Positions 31,593-41,031 of a DNA stretch of 64,000 nucleotides are shown piece by piece. The translations under genes were made by a program, and so were the position numbers. The stretch spans positions 124,001 to 188,000 of the forward strand of contig NZ_JACFYF010000004.1 in NCBI RefSeq assembly GCF_014050145.1. Reading direction: 5' to 3'. The notes beneath the pieces were generated by a model. That model saw only the letters and a program-made list of their open reading frames with translations. It was not told the DNA's origin and ran no database searches. Within the stretch, counting starts at the first letter, position 1, and each line of letters begins with the position of its first letter. The stretch comes from Vibrio marinisediminis (lineage in GTDB: Bacteria > Pseudomonadota > Gammaproteobacteria > Enterobacterales > Vibrionaceae).

Positions 31593-33332
31593 ATGCAACA
31601 GCGAGTCAAATTAGAGTGTAATGCCGAATTGAACATAGCCAGTCACAATATCTTGGTGACCCCAAATGGCAATGAGGCGAGTTTTAGTTTCTCAGGCTTG
31701 TGTAATGATCCCATCGACAGCAAATACCCATTATTTACTCTTGATTACCATATAGAACCGCAAGCGATACTGTATGGCGATGGCTTTCAAATGAGTTGCC
31801 AAACAATTGGAACAGTAGACAACAGCCGTACGGTGGGTAATTTTCCCGACAATGGGTCACTGTTTCGTATTTACCCTAGTGGTGATCCTAAACGCTACTA
31901 TAACTATTTGGTGATCGCAGATTCACTTGGCTACACCCTAATTGGTTTCAGTTCGTGTTTTCGTTTTGCTGGTTTTTTTGAAGTGACGGAACGCACTGGG
32001 GGGCATCGAATAACCGCGTATATCGATGGAGAGAACAGTTGCCCAAGAGAATGGACATCAGTAGAGTTAGAGTCAGTGGTGGTGCTCAAATCAACAGAGC
32101 TCAGCCAAGTTTATAGTGACTTTGTCGGCTATATTCAGCGCCATCACCCTAAACGCGAAGGGGTAACGCGAGCTTCACCAATAGGGTGGAGCTCCCATCA
32201 ATCGACAGGCAATACCATAGATGCGAGTACGTTATTTGCCAATCTGATGTTGCAATGTGAACAGCATCAATCTCTTGATTACGTCATCATTGAGCGTGGC
32301 TATCAAAGCGCGTTGGGTGATTGGCTAACCGCCTCTGAACAATTTGGTGTAAGCCTACAAATCGTGGTGGATACCATTAAAAAAATGGGTAAGAAACCTG
32401 GCGTTTGGTTGGCGCCTTTTATTGCCTCACCGCACTCTTCTCTATTTCAGCAACACCCTGATTGGTTTGTACATGATATCGATGGTCAGCCTTTAAGTGC
32501 CGACCAAGTGACGTATGCAGGGCTAGATGGCAAATCTTGCTATGTACTGGATACTACGAATGTCGATGTACAGGATTATTTGTATAACCTGATTCGGTTT
32601 ATGCGCGAAGAACTCGGCATAGAGTTATTTAAATTAGATGGAAGCTATTGGGGAGCGATGAAGGGGTTTCGCCATTTGGAGGGTATTACTAGTATCGAAG
32701 CGTATCGAATGGGACTTGAAGTGATCAATGATGCCGCCAATGGTGCAATCGTTATGGCTTGCCAAGCTCCATTGTGGCCATCGTTAGGTTTAGTCGATAT
32801 CATGCGGGTGACGGATGATGTACATCGTTCAGAGCGCCAATTCGAGCAAAACGCTCAAGCGACACTTTTGAGAAGTTGGCAGCACAGGTTGCTATGGCAA
32901 ATAGATCCAGACAGATTAGTGCTGACTTCGCTCGCTAACCAAGGCTGCGAGCGTAAGTATTACAACTTTCACCGAACCGTGTTGCTTGCCAGTGGTGGCG
33001 CACTGTTATCAGGCGATCCGCTCAACGATATCACGCCATTTGCGCGCAGTTCCCTCAAACGGCTGACAACAAGGCACCAACACAGCCAACAAGCCGCCAG
33101 TTTTTCTGCTTTAAATTTGCACCATGGTACGCTCGACTTGACTGCTCAAAATGATCTTCATTGCCTATTTAACTATCAGCAACCAGCGAGAGAAGTGATG
33201 CTAACGGCGAATCATGCCGTTGATTGGCATGACTTTTGGACAGGGGAGAAGCTCAACAATGTGCCGACGCAAGCGTTTGAAGTGACATTAGAAGCAGGGC
33301 TTTTTGCACGCGCTATATTAACGGTTGGATAG
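31593..33332 (+). CDS. GH36-like alpha-galactosidase-family glycosidase
   Basis: A 579-residue protein without a signal peptide. An N-terminal beta-rich region (about residues 1-190) precedes a TIM barrel of the GH36/GH-D clan. Expected family features are KPGVWLAPFIASPHSSLFQQHPDW, the nucleophile strand LFKLDGSYWGA, and RVTDDVHRS, which carries the likely acid/base aspartate. The usual substrate-binding DDGWQ motif is instead ERGYQ (about residues 235-239), so galactose specificity is uncertain. No sugar transporter or regulator is adjacent. It lies 64 bases upstream of ruvC and has GGGAG before the ATG. Confidence 0.82.
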   Translation: MQQRVKLECNAELNIASHNILVTPNGNEASFSFSGLCNDPIDSKYPLFTLDYHIEPQAILYGDGFQMSCQTIGTVDNSRTVGNFPDNGSLFRIYPSGDPKRYYNYLVIADSLGYTLIGFSSCFRFAGFFEVTERTGGHRITAYIDGENSCPREWTSVELESVVVLKSTELSQVYSDFVGYIQRHHPKREGVTRASPIGWSSHQSTGNTIDASTLFANLMLQCEQHQSLDYVIIERGYQSALGDWLTASEQFGVSLQIVVDTIKKMGKKPGVWLAPFIASPHSSLFQQHPDWFVHDIDGQPLSADQVTYAGLDGKSCYVLDTTNVDVQDYLYNLIRFMREELGIELFKLDGSYWGAMKGFRHLEGITSIEAYRMGLEVINDAANGAIVMACQAPLWPSLGLVDIMRVTDDVHRSERQFEQNAQATLLRSWQHRLLWQIDPDRLVLTSLANQGCERKYYNFHRTVLLASGGALLSGDPLNDITPFARSSLKRLTTRHQHSQQAASFSALNLHHGTLDLTAQNDLHCLFNYQQPAREVMLTANHAVDWHDFWTGEKLNNVPTQAFEVTLEAGLFARAILTVG

Positions 33333-33396
33333 GCTCGCCATTCTATAATTGGTGCTATACACTAAGCGTCGTTTATAGACATTGGTCAGGTTTAGT

Positions 33397-33918
33397 ATGT
33401 CAATTATCTTGGGGATTGACCCAGGTTCACGCATTACCGGCTACGGCGTAATACGCCAGCAAGGCCGTCACTTACATTATTTAGGCAGCGGTTGTATCCG
33501 AACTTCTGAGAGCGATCTGCCGAGTCGCCTTAAGCAAATTTATGCTGGGGTGACGGAAATCATCACACAGTTCCAACCGGATGTGTTTGCTATTGAGCAA
33601 GTCTTTATGGCAAAAAATGCCGATTCAGCTTTGAAACTAGGGCAAGCTCGCGGCAGTGCTATTGTCGCCGCAGTAAATGCTGACTTGCCAGTACATGAAT
33701 ACGCAGCACGGCTGATCAAACAAGCGGTAACAGGAACGGGTGGGGCAGATAAGCAGCAAGTTCAACATATGGTGAAGCAAATGCTGAAACTCCCTGCGTG
33801 CCCACAAGCTGACGCGGCCGATGCACTAGGTGTGGCAATTTGTCATGCTAATACAAACAAGACCTTAATAGCCCTTGCAGGCAAAGCGACCAGTGCTCGT
33901 CGAGGGCGTTATCGCTAA
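33397..33918 (+). CDS. ruvC: Holliday junction endonuclease RuvC
   Basis: A 173-residue dimeric endonuclease that resolves Holliday junctions. The first catalytic aspartate lies in [14 protein letters not shown], the glutamate in [22 protein letters not shown], and the terminal acidic pair in [13 protein letters not shown]. The ATG at 33397 gives the standard start with AGG upstream; a TTG at 33382 is in frame but less likely. It is followed by ruvA and ruvB. The yebC gene that precedes ruvC in E. coli is absent; the GH36-like gene takes its place. Confidence 0.97.
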   Translation: MSIILGIDPGSRITGYGVIRQQGRHLHYLGSGCIRTSESDLPSRLKQIYAGVTEIITQFQPDVFAIEQVFMAKNADSALKLGQARGSAIVAAVNADLPVHEYAARLIKQAVTGTGGADKQQVQHMVKQMLKLPACPQADAADALGVAICHANTNKTLIALAGKATSARRGRYR

Positions 33919-33993
33919 CGGGTTTTTTACTGGCTATCCATCCAGTTATTTATTATCATCAACAGATATTTATTATTCCCCTAGGTACATACA

Positions 33994-34611
33994 GTGATCG
34001 GACGTCTACGCGGCATCTTGCTTGAAAAACAGCCTCCTGAACTCCTTATTGAAGTCAACGGTATTGGCTACGAAGTCCAAATGCCAATGAGCTGTTTCTA
34101 CGAATTACCCAATATTGGTGAAGAAGCGATCATCTATACGCATTTTGTGGTACGTGAAGATGCCCAACTACTGTATGGATTCAATACTGTAAAAGAACGC
34201 GCCCTTTTCCGTGAAGTGATCAAAGCCAATGGCGTGGGACCTAAATTAGGTTTAGGGATCCTATCAGGCATGACGGCAAGCCAATTTGTGGCGAGTGTTG
34301 AGCGAGAAGATATTTCTACCTTAGTGAAGCTTCCGGGTGTTGGTAAGAAAACAGCTGAGCGCCTAGTGGTTGAAATGAAAGATAGACTGAAAGGTTGGAG
34401 CGCAGGTGATTTGTTTACTCCGTTTACTGATGCGGCTCCAATTGATAATACGCCTCAATCGGCGCAGAACAATGCTGAAGAAGAGGCGGTGAGTGCCTTA
34501 CTTGCTTTGGGTTATAAACCAACACAAGCATCTAAAGTTGTCTCTCAAGTATTGAAGCCGGGTATGAGCAGTGAAGAACTGATCAGAGAATCCCTTAAGT
34601 CTATGGTGTAA
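33994..34611 (+). CDS. ruvA: Holliday junction branch migration protein RuvA
   Basis: A 205-residue protein that binds four-way junctions as a tetramer and loads RuvB. The start is a GTG ([12 protein letters not shown]). Domain I is an OB fold, domain II has two helix-hairpin-helix motifs ([15 protein letters not shown] and [16 protein letters not shown]), and domain III is the small C-terminal RuvB-binding bundle ([18 protein letters not shown]). It lies 75 bases after ruvC and 15 bases before ruvB. Confidence 0.97.
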   Translation: MIGRLRGILLEKQPPELLIEVNGIGYEVQMPMSCFYELPNIGEEAIIYTHFVVREDAQLLYGFNTVKERALFREVIKANGVGPKLGLGILSGMTASQFVASVEREDISTLVKLPGVGKKTAERLVVEMKDRLKGWSAGDLFTPFTDAAPIDNTPQSAQNNAEEEAVSALLALGYKPTQASKVVSQVLKPGMSSEELIRESLKSMV

Positions 34612-34626
34612 TGAGGATCACTATCC

Positions 34627-35631
34627 ATGATTGAAGCCGATCGCTTAATCGCGCCTGAGAATCCTAGTTTTCGTGATGAAGACGTTATCGATAGAGCTAT
34701 TCGTCCGAAGAAGCTTGATGACTACCAAGGTCAAGACCATGTGCGTGGCCAAATGGAGATCTTCATTCAAGCGGCTAAGTTGCGCAGTGAGGCGCTCGAC
34801 CATCTATTGATCTTTGGACCACCGGGTTTGGGTAAAACCACCTTAGCCAATATTGTCGCCAATGAAATGGATGTGAATATTCGTACCACTTCTGGTCCGG
34901 TACTGGAGAAAGCGGGCGATTTAGCTGCTTTGCTGACCAACCTAGAAGAAAACGACGTGCTGTTCATCGACGAGATTCACCGCTTAAGCCCGATGGTGGA
35001 AGAAGTGTTGTATCCCGCGATGGAAGATTACCAATTAGATATTATGATTGGTGAAGGTCCAGCAGCGCGCTCAATCAAAATTGATCTTCCTCCTTTCACG
35101 CTCATTGGTGCAACCACACGTGCTGGCTCTTTGACTTCGCCACTGCGTGACCGTTTTGGTATTACTCAGCGCCTTGAGTACTACAAAGTCGAAGATTTGC
35201 AGCATATTGTGCAACGCAGTGCGGATTGTTTGGGTTTGTCGATGGAATCAGATGGTGCGCTTGAAGTTGCGCGCCGAGCTCGTGGTACACCTCGTATTGC
35301 TAACCGACTACTTCGCCGTGTACGAGATTACGCGGAAGTAAAAGCGGATGGGCATATCAGTGCCGAGATTGCCGACAAAGCGTTAAATATGCTTGATGTT
35401 GATGCTAAAGGCTTCGATTACATGGATAGAAAACTACTGCTTGCCATTATGGAGAAATTTGGTGGTGGTCCAGTTGGCTTAGATAACATGGCCGCTGCCA
35501 TCGGTGAAGAGAAAGACACCATTGAAGATGTGTTAGAGCCGTACCTAATTCAGCAAGGTTACCTACAACGGACGCCTCGCGGGCGTATCGCAACGGATAG
35601 AGCCTACCTTCATTTCGGTATCGAAAAGTAA
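34627..35631 (+). CDS. ruvB: Holliday junction DNA helicase RuvB
   Basis: A 334-residue AAA+ motor that drives branch migration with RuvA. Walker A is GPPGLGKTT, Walker [10 protein letters not shown], sensor 1 GATTRAG, and the C-terminal winged helix includes [15 protein letters not shown]. Length matches the family. It is last in the ruvCAB group; no clear hairpin terminator follows. Confidence 0.98.
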   Translation: MIEADRLIAPENPSFRDEDVIDRAIRPKKLDDYQGQDHVRGQMEIFIQAAKLRSEALDHLLIFGPPGLGKTTLANIVANEMDVNIRTTSGPVLEKAGDLAALLTNLEENDVLFIDEIHRLSPMVEEVLYPAMEDYQLDIMIGEGPAARSIKIDLPPFTLIGATTRAGSLTSPLRDRFGITQRLEYYKVEDLQHIVQRSADCLGLSMESDGALEVARRARGTPRIANRLLRRVRDYAEVKADGHISAEIADKALNMLDVDAKGFDYMDRKLLLAIMEKFGGGPVGLDNMAAAIGEEKDTIEDVLEPYLIQQGYLQRTPRGRIATDRAYLHFGIEK

Positions 35632-35882
35632 ACTTTGTTTTCATTTTTGGTAATGAAAGCTCAAGTGTTTGTAATTGAATAAAATAGATTGTGAACATTT
35701 GAGCTTTAAGGTGTATTATTCCCAATTGACATACGTTGCAGTGTGTTGTGTCTCACATAATTTAGAACATATCTAATACTTTCTAGGTATTAAAAATGCA
35801 ACACTTGTAATTTATTTGTGATCTGCATTCACCTCTTTACCTGTTACTCCTGCCTTTTATTAACATCCAGCTTTAATTATTT

Positions 35883-35896
35883 TTGATCTGAGTCAA
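35883..35896. promoter_or_regulatory. FNR-type box, upstream copy
   Basis: TTGATCTGAGTCAA differs from the FNR consensus TTGAT-N4-ATCAA at one position. Confidence 0.6.
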
Positions 35897-35932
35897 GTTG
35901 GGTGTTTTTTGTTCGTTTTTCGCAAAATAAGC

Positions 35933-35946
35933 TTGATGCAGATCAA
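35933..35946. promoter_or_regulatory. FNR-type box, consensus copy
   Basis: TTGATGCAGATCAA matches the FNR consensus exactly. Together with the upstream copy, 50 bases away centre to centre, it suggests oxygen-responsive control of the cytochrome bd operon, as known for E. coli cydAB. Confidence 0.75.
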
Positions 35947-36162
35947 TACGGCTTGCGTCTATAAACCTTTTGAAACATCCGCCTTTTAGCAGTAATATTA
36001 GCAATAGCTATATTAGCTGGTGCTTAACAATTAACTAACTATTGCAGCACACATTTTTAACAATGTGATGTTTTGCGAAACATTTCTTGAATTAGTTCAA
36101 CGTTTGAGAAGCTAAAGCAATGAACGTAAAGCGTGTCTTTCAGCCGACACATAGGAGTTCCC

Positions 36163-37749
36163 ATGATTGACATAGTTGATCTATCGCGGTTGCAGTTTGC
36201 ATTAACTGCGATGTATCACTTCTTATTCGTACCACTGACTCTAGGTATGGCATTTTTGCTTGCCATTATGGAATCAATGTACGTAATGACCAATAAGCAG
36301 ATCTATAAGGACATGACCAAGTTCTGGGGTAAGCTTTTCGGTATTAACTTTGCACTTGGTGTGGCTACCGGCCTAACCATGGAGTTCCAGTTTGGTACAA
36401 ACTGGTCTTATTACTCTCACTATGTAGGTGACATTTTTGGTGCACCTCTTGCCATTGAAGCTCTAGTAGCCTTTTTCTTAGAATCCACTTTCGTAGGCTT
36501 ATTCTTCTTTGGTTGGGATAGATTGTCGAAACGTCAGCACCTCGCTGTGACTTGGTTAGTAGCACTAGGTTCTAACTTCTCGGCACTTTGGATCCTTGTT
36601 GCTAACGGATGGATGCAAAACCCAGTAGGTGCAGAATTCAACTTCGAAACCATGCGTATGGAAATGGTGAGCTTTGCTGAAGTCGTATTGAACCCTGTAG
36701 CGCAAGTGAAGTTCGTTCACACTGTTGCTTCTGGTTATACAACCGGTGCTATGTTCATTCTGGGTATCAGTTCATGGTATCTACTAAAAGGTCGTGATGT
36801 TGCCTTTGCGCGTCGTTCATTTGCGATTGCTGCTTCATTTGGTATGGCGGCGATTCTGTCGGTTATCGTACTTGGTGATGAGTCAGGTTATGAGCTTGGT
36901 GAAGTTCAGAAAGTGAAACTTGCAGCGGTAGAAGCTGAGTGGCATACAGAACCAGCGCCAGCTGCATTTACGCTGTTTGGTCTACCAAACCAAGAGACAA
37001 TGGAAACGGACTACGCAATTAAAATCCCTTACCTAATGGGTATTATTGCGACGCGTTCATTGGATGAGCAAGTAACTGGTTTGCATGACCTACGTGAAGA
37101 TCACGTTGATCGCATCCGTACAGGTATGTACGCGTATGAACTTCTTGAGAAGTTACGTGCGGGTGAGAAATCGGAAGCAAATATCGCAGCATTTGACGAA
37201 GTAAAAGGTGACTTAGGTTACGGTCTACTTCTTAAACGCTACACAGACAATGTGGTTGATGCGACAGAAGATCAAATCCAAGCTGCTGCGGACGATTCAA
37301 TCCCAACGGTATGGCCGCTGTTCTGGTCGTTCCGTCTAATGGTCGGTTGTGGTTTCGTAATGCTATTCGTATTTGGTGCGGCGTTTGTTCAAACCTGTCG
37401 TCAAAAAATCGAGCAAAAACCATGGATTCTGAAAGCAACAATTCTAAGTATTCCATTGCCTTGGATTGCTATTGAAGCGGGTTGGTTTGTTGCTGAATAC
37501 GGTCGTCAACCATGGGCGGTAGGTGAAATTCTACCAGTCAACGTGGCTGCTTCAGCGCTAACGGCTGCTGAAATTTGGACATCGCTGTTCGCTATTCTTG
37601 CGCTGTACACAGTGTTCTTAATTGCGGAAGTGTACTTGATGGTTAAGTTCGCTCGTAAAGGTCCAAGTAGCCTTAAAACAGGTCGCTACCACTTCGAGCA
37701 AAACGCTGACTCTGTAGAAGACAAAGTTAGCCGCCAAGTTGACGCGTAA
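36163..37749 (+). CDS. cydA: Cytochrome bd-I ubiquinol oxidase subunit I CydA
   Basis: A 528-residue membrane subunit that carries haems b558, b595 and d and the quinol site of the high-affinity bd oxidase. Family features include [19 protein letters not shown] with the haem-ligand histidine, [15 protein letters not shown], the periplasmic Q-loop with [23 protein letters not shown], and [12 protein letters not shown]. The ATG at 36163 has AGGAG six bases upstream. A GTG at 36133 would add ten unlikely residues. It heads cydA-cydB-cydX-ybgE. Confidence 0.97.
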   Translation: MIDIVDLSRLQFALTAMYHFLFVPLTLGMAFLLAIMESMYVMTNKQIYKDMTKFWGKLFGINFALGVATGLTMEFQFGTNWSYYSHYVGDIFGAPLAIEALVAFFLESTFVGLFFFGWDRLSKRQHLAVTWLVALGSNFSALWILVANGWMQNPVGAEFNFETMRMEMVSFAEVVLNPVAQVKFVHTVASGYTTGAMFILGISSWYLLKGRDVAFARRSFAIAASFGMAAILSVIVLGDESGYELGEVQKVKLAAVEAEWHTEPAPAAFTLFGLPNQETMETDYAIKIPYLMGIIATRSLDEQVTGLHDLREDHVDRIRTGMYAYELLEKLRAGEKSEANIAAFDEVKGDLGYGLLLKRYTDNVVDATEDQIQAAADDSIPTVWPLFWSFRLMVGCGFVMLFVFGAAFVQTCRQKIEQKPWILKATILSIPLPWIAIEAGWFVAEYGRQPWAVGEILPVNVAASALTAAEIWTSLFAILALYTVFLIAEVYLMVKFARKGPSSLKTGRYHFEQNADSVEDKVSRQVDA

Positions 37750-37760
37750 GGAGAAAGAAT

Positions 37761-38897
37761 ATGTTTGATTACGAAATCTTACGACTTATCTGGTGGGTAC
37801 TAATTGGTGTTCTACTAGTGGGTTTCGCCATCACAGATGGTTTTGATATGGGTGTTGGTGCGCTTGTACCTGTCATCGGTAAAACAGACACAGAACGTCG
37901 AGTGATGATCAACTCAATTGCTCCTCACTGGGATGGCAACCAAGTTTGGCTTATCACTGCTGGTGGTGCATTGTTTGCAGCATGGCCATTGGTTTACGCA
38001 ACGTCATTCTCAGGTTTTTACCTCGCGATGATCGTTACGTTAGCGGCATTATGGCTGCGTCCGATTGGTCTTGATTACCGCTCAAAAATCGAAGATAAAA
38101 AGTGGCGAAGCACATGGGATATCTGTATCTCAATCAGTGGTTTTGTTCCACCAATCATCTTTGGTGTGGCGTTTGGTAACTTGCTACAAGGCGTTCCATT
38201 TGAACTGAGCGACTTCATGATGCCAACCTACCACGGTTCATTCTTCGGTCTACTAAACCCATTTGCTCTGCTATGTGGTCTAGTGAGTCTGTTTATGATC
38301 TTGATGCAAGGTGCGGCGTGGTTGCAAATGAAGACCACTGATGACGTTCATGCTCGTGCACGCGGCGTGGCTCAAATCATGGGTCTTTTGACGGCGGCTC
38401 TATTTGTTGCAGCGGGCTTCTGGGTTCAAGGTATGGAAGGTTACATTATTACTTCCGCTATTGATGGCAACGCAGCGTCGAACCCTCTAAACAAAGAGGT
38501 TGTTCGTGAAGTTGGTGCATGGATGAATAACTTCGAAGCGTATCCAGTGCTTTGGGCTGCTCCTCTGCTAGGCGTGGCAATGCCACTATTGACAGTGATT
38601 GCATCGCGCTTTGAAAAAGGTGGTTTTGCCTTCCTATTCTCTAGCTTAGGTAATGCAGGCGTTATCTTTACTGCGGGTCTTTCAATGTTCCCGTTCGTAA
38701 TGCCTTCTAGCCGAGTACCGAGCCACAGCTTAACTATGTGGGATGCAACGTCATCTGAATTGACGCTAAACCTAATGACTGGCGTAGCGTTTGTTATGGT
38801 ACCAATCATTCTTGGTTACACTTCATGGACTTACTACAAGATGTTTGGTCGTCTTGACAGCAAGTTCATCGAAGAAAACAAAAATTCACTTTACTAA
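37761..38897 (+). CDS. cydB: Cytochrome bd-I ubiquinol oxidase subunit II CydB
   Basis: A 378-residue membrane subunit with about nine helices, the partner of CydA. Recognisable are RLIWWVLIGVLLVGFAITDGFDMG at the start, HWDGNQVWLITAGGALFAAWP, and the C-terminal GYTSWTYYKMFGR. GGAGA precedes the ATG, 11 bases after the cydA stop. The cydX start follows 13 bases later. Confidence 0.97.
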   Translation: MFDYEILRLIWWVLIGVLLVGFAITDGFDMGVGALVPVIGKTDTERRVMINSIAPHWDGNQVWLITAGGALFAAWPLVYATSFSGFYLAMIVTLAALWLRPIGLDYRSKIEDKKWRSTWDICISISGFVPPIIFGVAFGNLLQGVPFELSDFMMPTYHGSFFGLLNPFALLCGLVSLFMILMQGAAWLQMKTTDDVHARARGVAQIMGLLTAALFVAAGFWVQGMEGYIITSAIDGNAASNPLNKEVVREVGAWMNNFEAYPVLWAAPLLGVAMPLLTVIASRFEKGGFAFLFSSLGNAGVIFTAGLSMFPFVMPSSRVPSHSLTMWDATSSELTLNLMTGVAFVMVPIILGYTSWTYYKMFGRLDSKFIEENKNSLY

Positions 38898-38909
38898 GGA
38901 GCAATCACT

Positions 38910-39017
38910 ATGTGGTATTTCGCATGGATTCTAGGTGTACTACTTGCTTGCGCATTCGGTATCATCAACGCTCTTTGGTTAGAGCATTCAGAAATGATGG
39001 ACAAAGACAGTGAGTGA
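38910..39017 (+). CDS. cydX: Cytochrome bd-I accessory subunit CydX
   Basis: A 35-residue single-helix protein (MWYFAWILGVLLACAFGIIN and onward to LWLEHSE), the small subunit needed for stable CydAB. The MWYFAW start and the N-A-L-W segment are family hallmarks. AAGGAG lies about 7 bases before the ATG. The ybgE start overlaps its last 8 bases. Confidence 0.95.
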   Translation: MWYFAWILGVLLACAFGIINALWLEHSEMMDKDSE

Positions 39018-39312
39018 TCTCGCTGGCTTGATGGCTAAATGGCATGCCCCAGTTGATAAGACCCTGTTTCGGGTTTTATCTCTGGTGTTGGGTTTCTTTC
39101 ATGTCGCGATGTTGATGTGGGATCCTGAAGTGTATGCACAAGCAATTGGTGGATTTAACGTCGTTATCTCACCGCTGCTGATTTGGGCTATTTGTTCAAG
39201 TATGGTGTTTGGTTTATCGTTCAAACCTTATAAATGGTATTGGCAATTATTGTTCAGTCCCTACATCAGCTTGGGTATTTTGATTTATCTTACAATCGCT
39301 TACGTTTTGTAA
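39010..39312 (+). CDS. ybgE: cyd operon protein YbgE
   Basis: A 100-residue protein with about three membrane helices, matching the YbgE family always found after cydX. The start is GTG at 39010, overlapping the end of cydX, so it is probably translated by coupling. The role of YbgE is unknown. A strong terminator follows. Confidence 0.87.
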   Translation: MSDLAGLMAKWHAPVDKTLFRVLSLVLGFFHVAMLMWDPEVYAQAIGGFNVVISPLLIWAICSSMVFGLSFKPYKWYWQLLFSPYISLGILIYLTIAYVL

Positions 39313-39347
39313 TTCGATTTGCATAAAAATCCATCAAGAAAACAATG

Positions 39348-39384
39348 AAAAAGCGCCAGTTTTAATAAGCTGGCGCTTTTTTTT
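39348..39384 (+). terminator. cyd operon terminator
   Basis: The stem AAAAGCGCCAG/CTGGCGCTTTT with a 10-base loop runs into a long T tract. Confidence 0.87.
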
Positions 39385-39454
39385 CGTCTAACATCTGAAT
39401 TCAGCTCACAGCGCTTGCGCATAAGTTGTTGTAATGCGCTATAGTATCGACCCA

Positions 39455-39898
39455 ATGGTGACAAATTCGGGCGTAAACGTGGAAGAGACGGTTATCCAAT
39501 TTGAGTGGCCAGTAACGGTCTATTATGAAGATACCGACGCTGGTGGGGTGGTTTACCACTCAAACTATTTAAAGTACTTCGAAAGAGCTCGAACTGAGTT
39601 ACTTCGCAGTATTGGTGTATCACAGCAAGTGCTGTTGGAACAAAACATTGGTTTTGTAGTCCGACACATGGACATTGATTTTTTAAAGGGCGCAAGGCTT
39701 GATGATCACTTAACTGTGTTAACGACCATCGCCGAATTAAAGAAAGCGTCTTTGACCTTCTGTCAGGAGATCGTCAATCCTGATGGCAAAACATTGTGCC
39801 GTACAATGGTTAAGGTAGCATGTATCGACAATCAGAGGATGAGACCAACAGCGATTCCTCAAGCAATATTTATGGAGTTCTCTGGAAGTGACCGCTGA
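39455..39898 (+). CDS. ybgC: Acyl-CoA thioesterase YbgC
   Basis: A hot-dog-fold thioesterase of the Tol-Pal operon, acting on short-chain or acyl-carrier thioesters. The catalytic region [26 protein letters not shown] includes the aspartate of the 4-hydroxybenzoyl-CoA-thioesterase type. The start is uncertain: ATG codons occur at 39434 and 39455, and the E. coli protein begins still later. I prefer 39455 because a possible -10 element (TATAGT) overlaps the upstream choice. The stop overlaps tolQ by 11 bases. Confidence 0.9.
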   Translation: MVTNSGVNVEETVIQFEWPVTVYYEDTDAGGVVYHSNYLKYFERARTELLRSIGVSQQVLLEQNIGFVVRHMDIDFLKGARLDDHLTVLTTIAELKKASLTFCQEIVNPDGKTLCRTMVKVACIDNQRMRPTAIPQAIFMEFSGSDR

Positions 39899-40571
39899 TA
39901 TTTCAATTCTTGACCTGTTTTTACAAGCTAGCCTATTAGTAAAACTGGTTATGCTGATCCTTCTTGGTATGTCTATCGTCTCATGGGCGATGATCATAAA
40001 ACGCAGTAAAGTGCTTTCCCAAGCAGCAAAAGATACCGAGTCGTTTGAAGATAAATTTTGGTCAGGCACTGATCTTTCTATCATCTACCAAACGGTTGCA
40101 AAACGTAAAGATGAGCTTTCAGGCACTGAAGAGATTTTCTACTCAGGCTTTACCGAATTTGCTCGTTTACGTAAATCAAACGCAAACTCACCTGATTATA
40201 TTATGGAAGGTACTGGGCGTGCGATGCGCGTGGCAGTAGCACGCGAAGTGGATGAACTAGAAAATAGCCTACCGTTTTTGGCTACGGTTGGTTCCATTAG
40301 CCCATATATCGGTCTGTTCGGTACGGTTTGGGGCATCATGCATGCCTTCATTGCTCTGGGGCAAGTAAAGCAAGCCACGCTTGCAATGGTTGCGCCTGGT
40401 ATTGCAGAAGCGCTAGTTGCAACGGCAATGGGTCTGTTTGCTGCGATCCCTGCGGTTATGGCATACAACCGTTTAAGCAACAAAGTATCGAAGCTTGAGC
40501 ACAACTACGCGACATTCTCAGAAGAGTTCCACAGCATTCTTCACCGCCAAGCTATGGCTGGCAGGGAGTAA
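39888..40571 (+). CDS. tolQ: Tol-Pal system proton channel subunit TolQ
   Basis: A 227-residue inner-membrane protein with three helices (near residues 16-36, 135-160 and 170-190) that forms the proton channel with TolR and powers outer-membrane constriction. Family segments include [19 protein letters not shown] and [27 protein letters not shown]. The start is GTG, overlapping the ybgC end. tolR follows after 3 bases. Confidence 0.97.
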   Translation: MTADISILDLFLQASLLVKLVMLILLGMSIVSWAMIIKRSKVLSQAAKDTESFEDKFWSGTDLSIIYQTVAKRKDELSGTEEIFYSGFTEFARLRKSNANSPDYIMEGTGRAMRVAVAREVDELENSLPFLATVGSISPYIGLFGTVWGIMHAFIALGQVKQATLAMVAPGIAEALVATAMGLFAAIPAVMAYNRLSNKVSKLEHNYATFSEEFHSILHRQAMAGRE

Positions 40572-40574
40572 CGC

Positions 40575-41018
40575 ATGGCGGGTTACCAACCTAAAAAGCG
40601 TAAAATGACCGCTGAGATTAACGTTGTACCTTATATTGACGTAATGTTGGTGCTGCTGATCATCTTCATGGTGACATCACCTTTTGTTACTCAAGGCGTA
40701 GAAGTCGAACTGCCTAAAACTGAAAGCGCTCAATCGGCGCAGGACATGGCGGGTGATAGTGATGCGAGCTTCATCATCGTAGAAGTTGATCGCGACGGAA
40801 ATCTCGGTTTGAGCGTTAATGATGAAGAAGTCATGCGCGGTATTTCTCTACAAGACCTTATCGTACGAGTAAAAGCAGAGTTGAGCCTAAAACCTGATTC
40901 GCCAGTGGCGGTCGGTGGTGATGCTGCAACGCCGTACGCAGAGATCGTATTGATTTTGGATGAGTTGAGCCGAGCAGGTATTGCGAAAGTTGGCCTGCTA
41001 ACGGACATCAAGGAATAA
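40575..41018 (+). CDS. tolR: Tol-Pal system protein TolR
   Basis: A 147-residue ExbD-like protein with one membrane helix that contains the proton-carrying aspartate (EINVVPYIDVMLVLLIIFMV). The periplasmic domain follows, ending AGIAKVGLLTD. It works with TolQ and contacts TolA. Confidence 0.97.
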   Translation: MAGYQPKKRKMTAEINVVPYIDVMLVLLIIFMVTSPFVTQGVEVELPKTESAQSAQDMAGDSDASFIIVEVDRDGNLGLSVNDEEVMRGISLQDLIVRVKAELSLKPDSPVAVGGDAATPYAEIVLILDELSRAGIAKVGLLTDIKE

Positions 41019-41031
41019 GTTCATTCACTCC

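Larger units (their letters stand above)
35632..36162. other. Long leader region between ruvB and cydA
   Basis: About 530 AT-rich bases without a credible gene. It holds two FNR-type boxes (35883-35896 and 35933-35946) and therefore the cydA promoter. The distance from these boxes to cydA leaves an untranslated leader that may exceed 150 bases. Confidence 0.65.

Noticed and set aside
38441-38809. 122-codon minus-strand open frame opposite cydB
   Set aside because: Antisense to a conserved membrane protein; no independent support.
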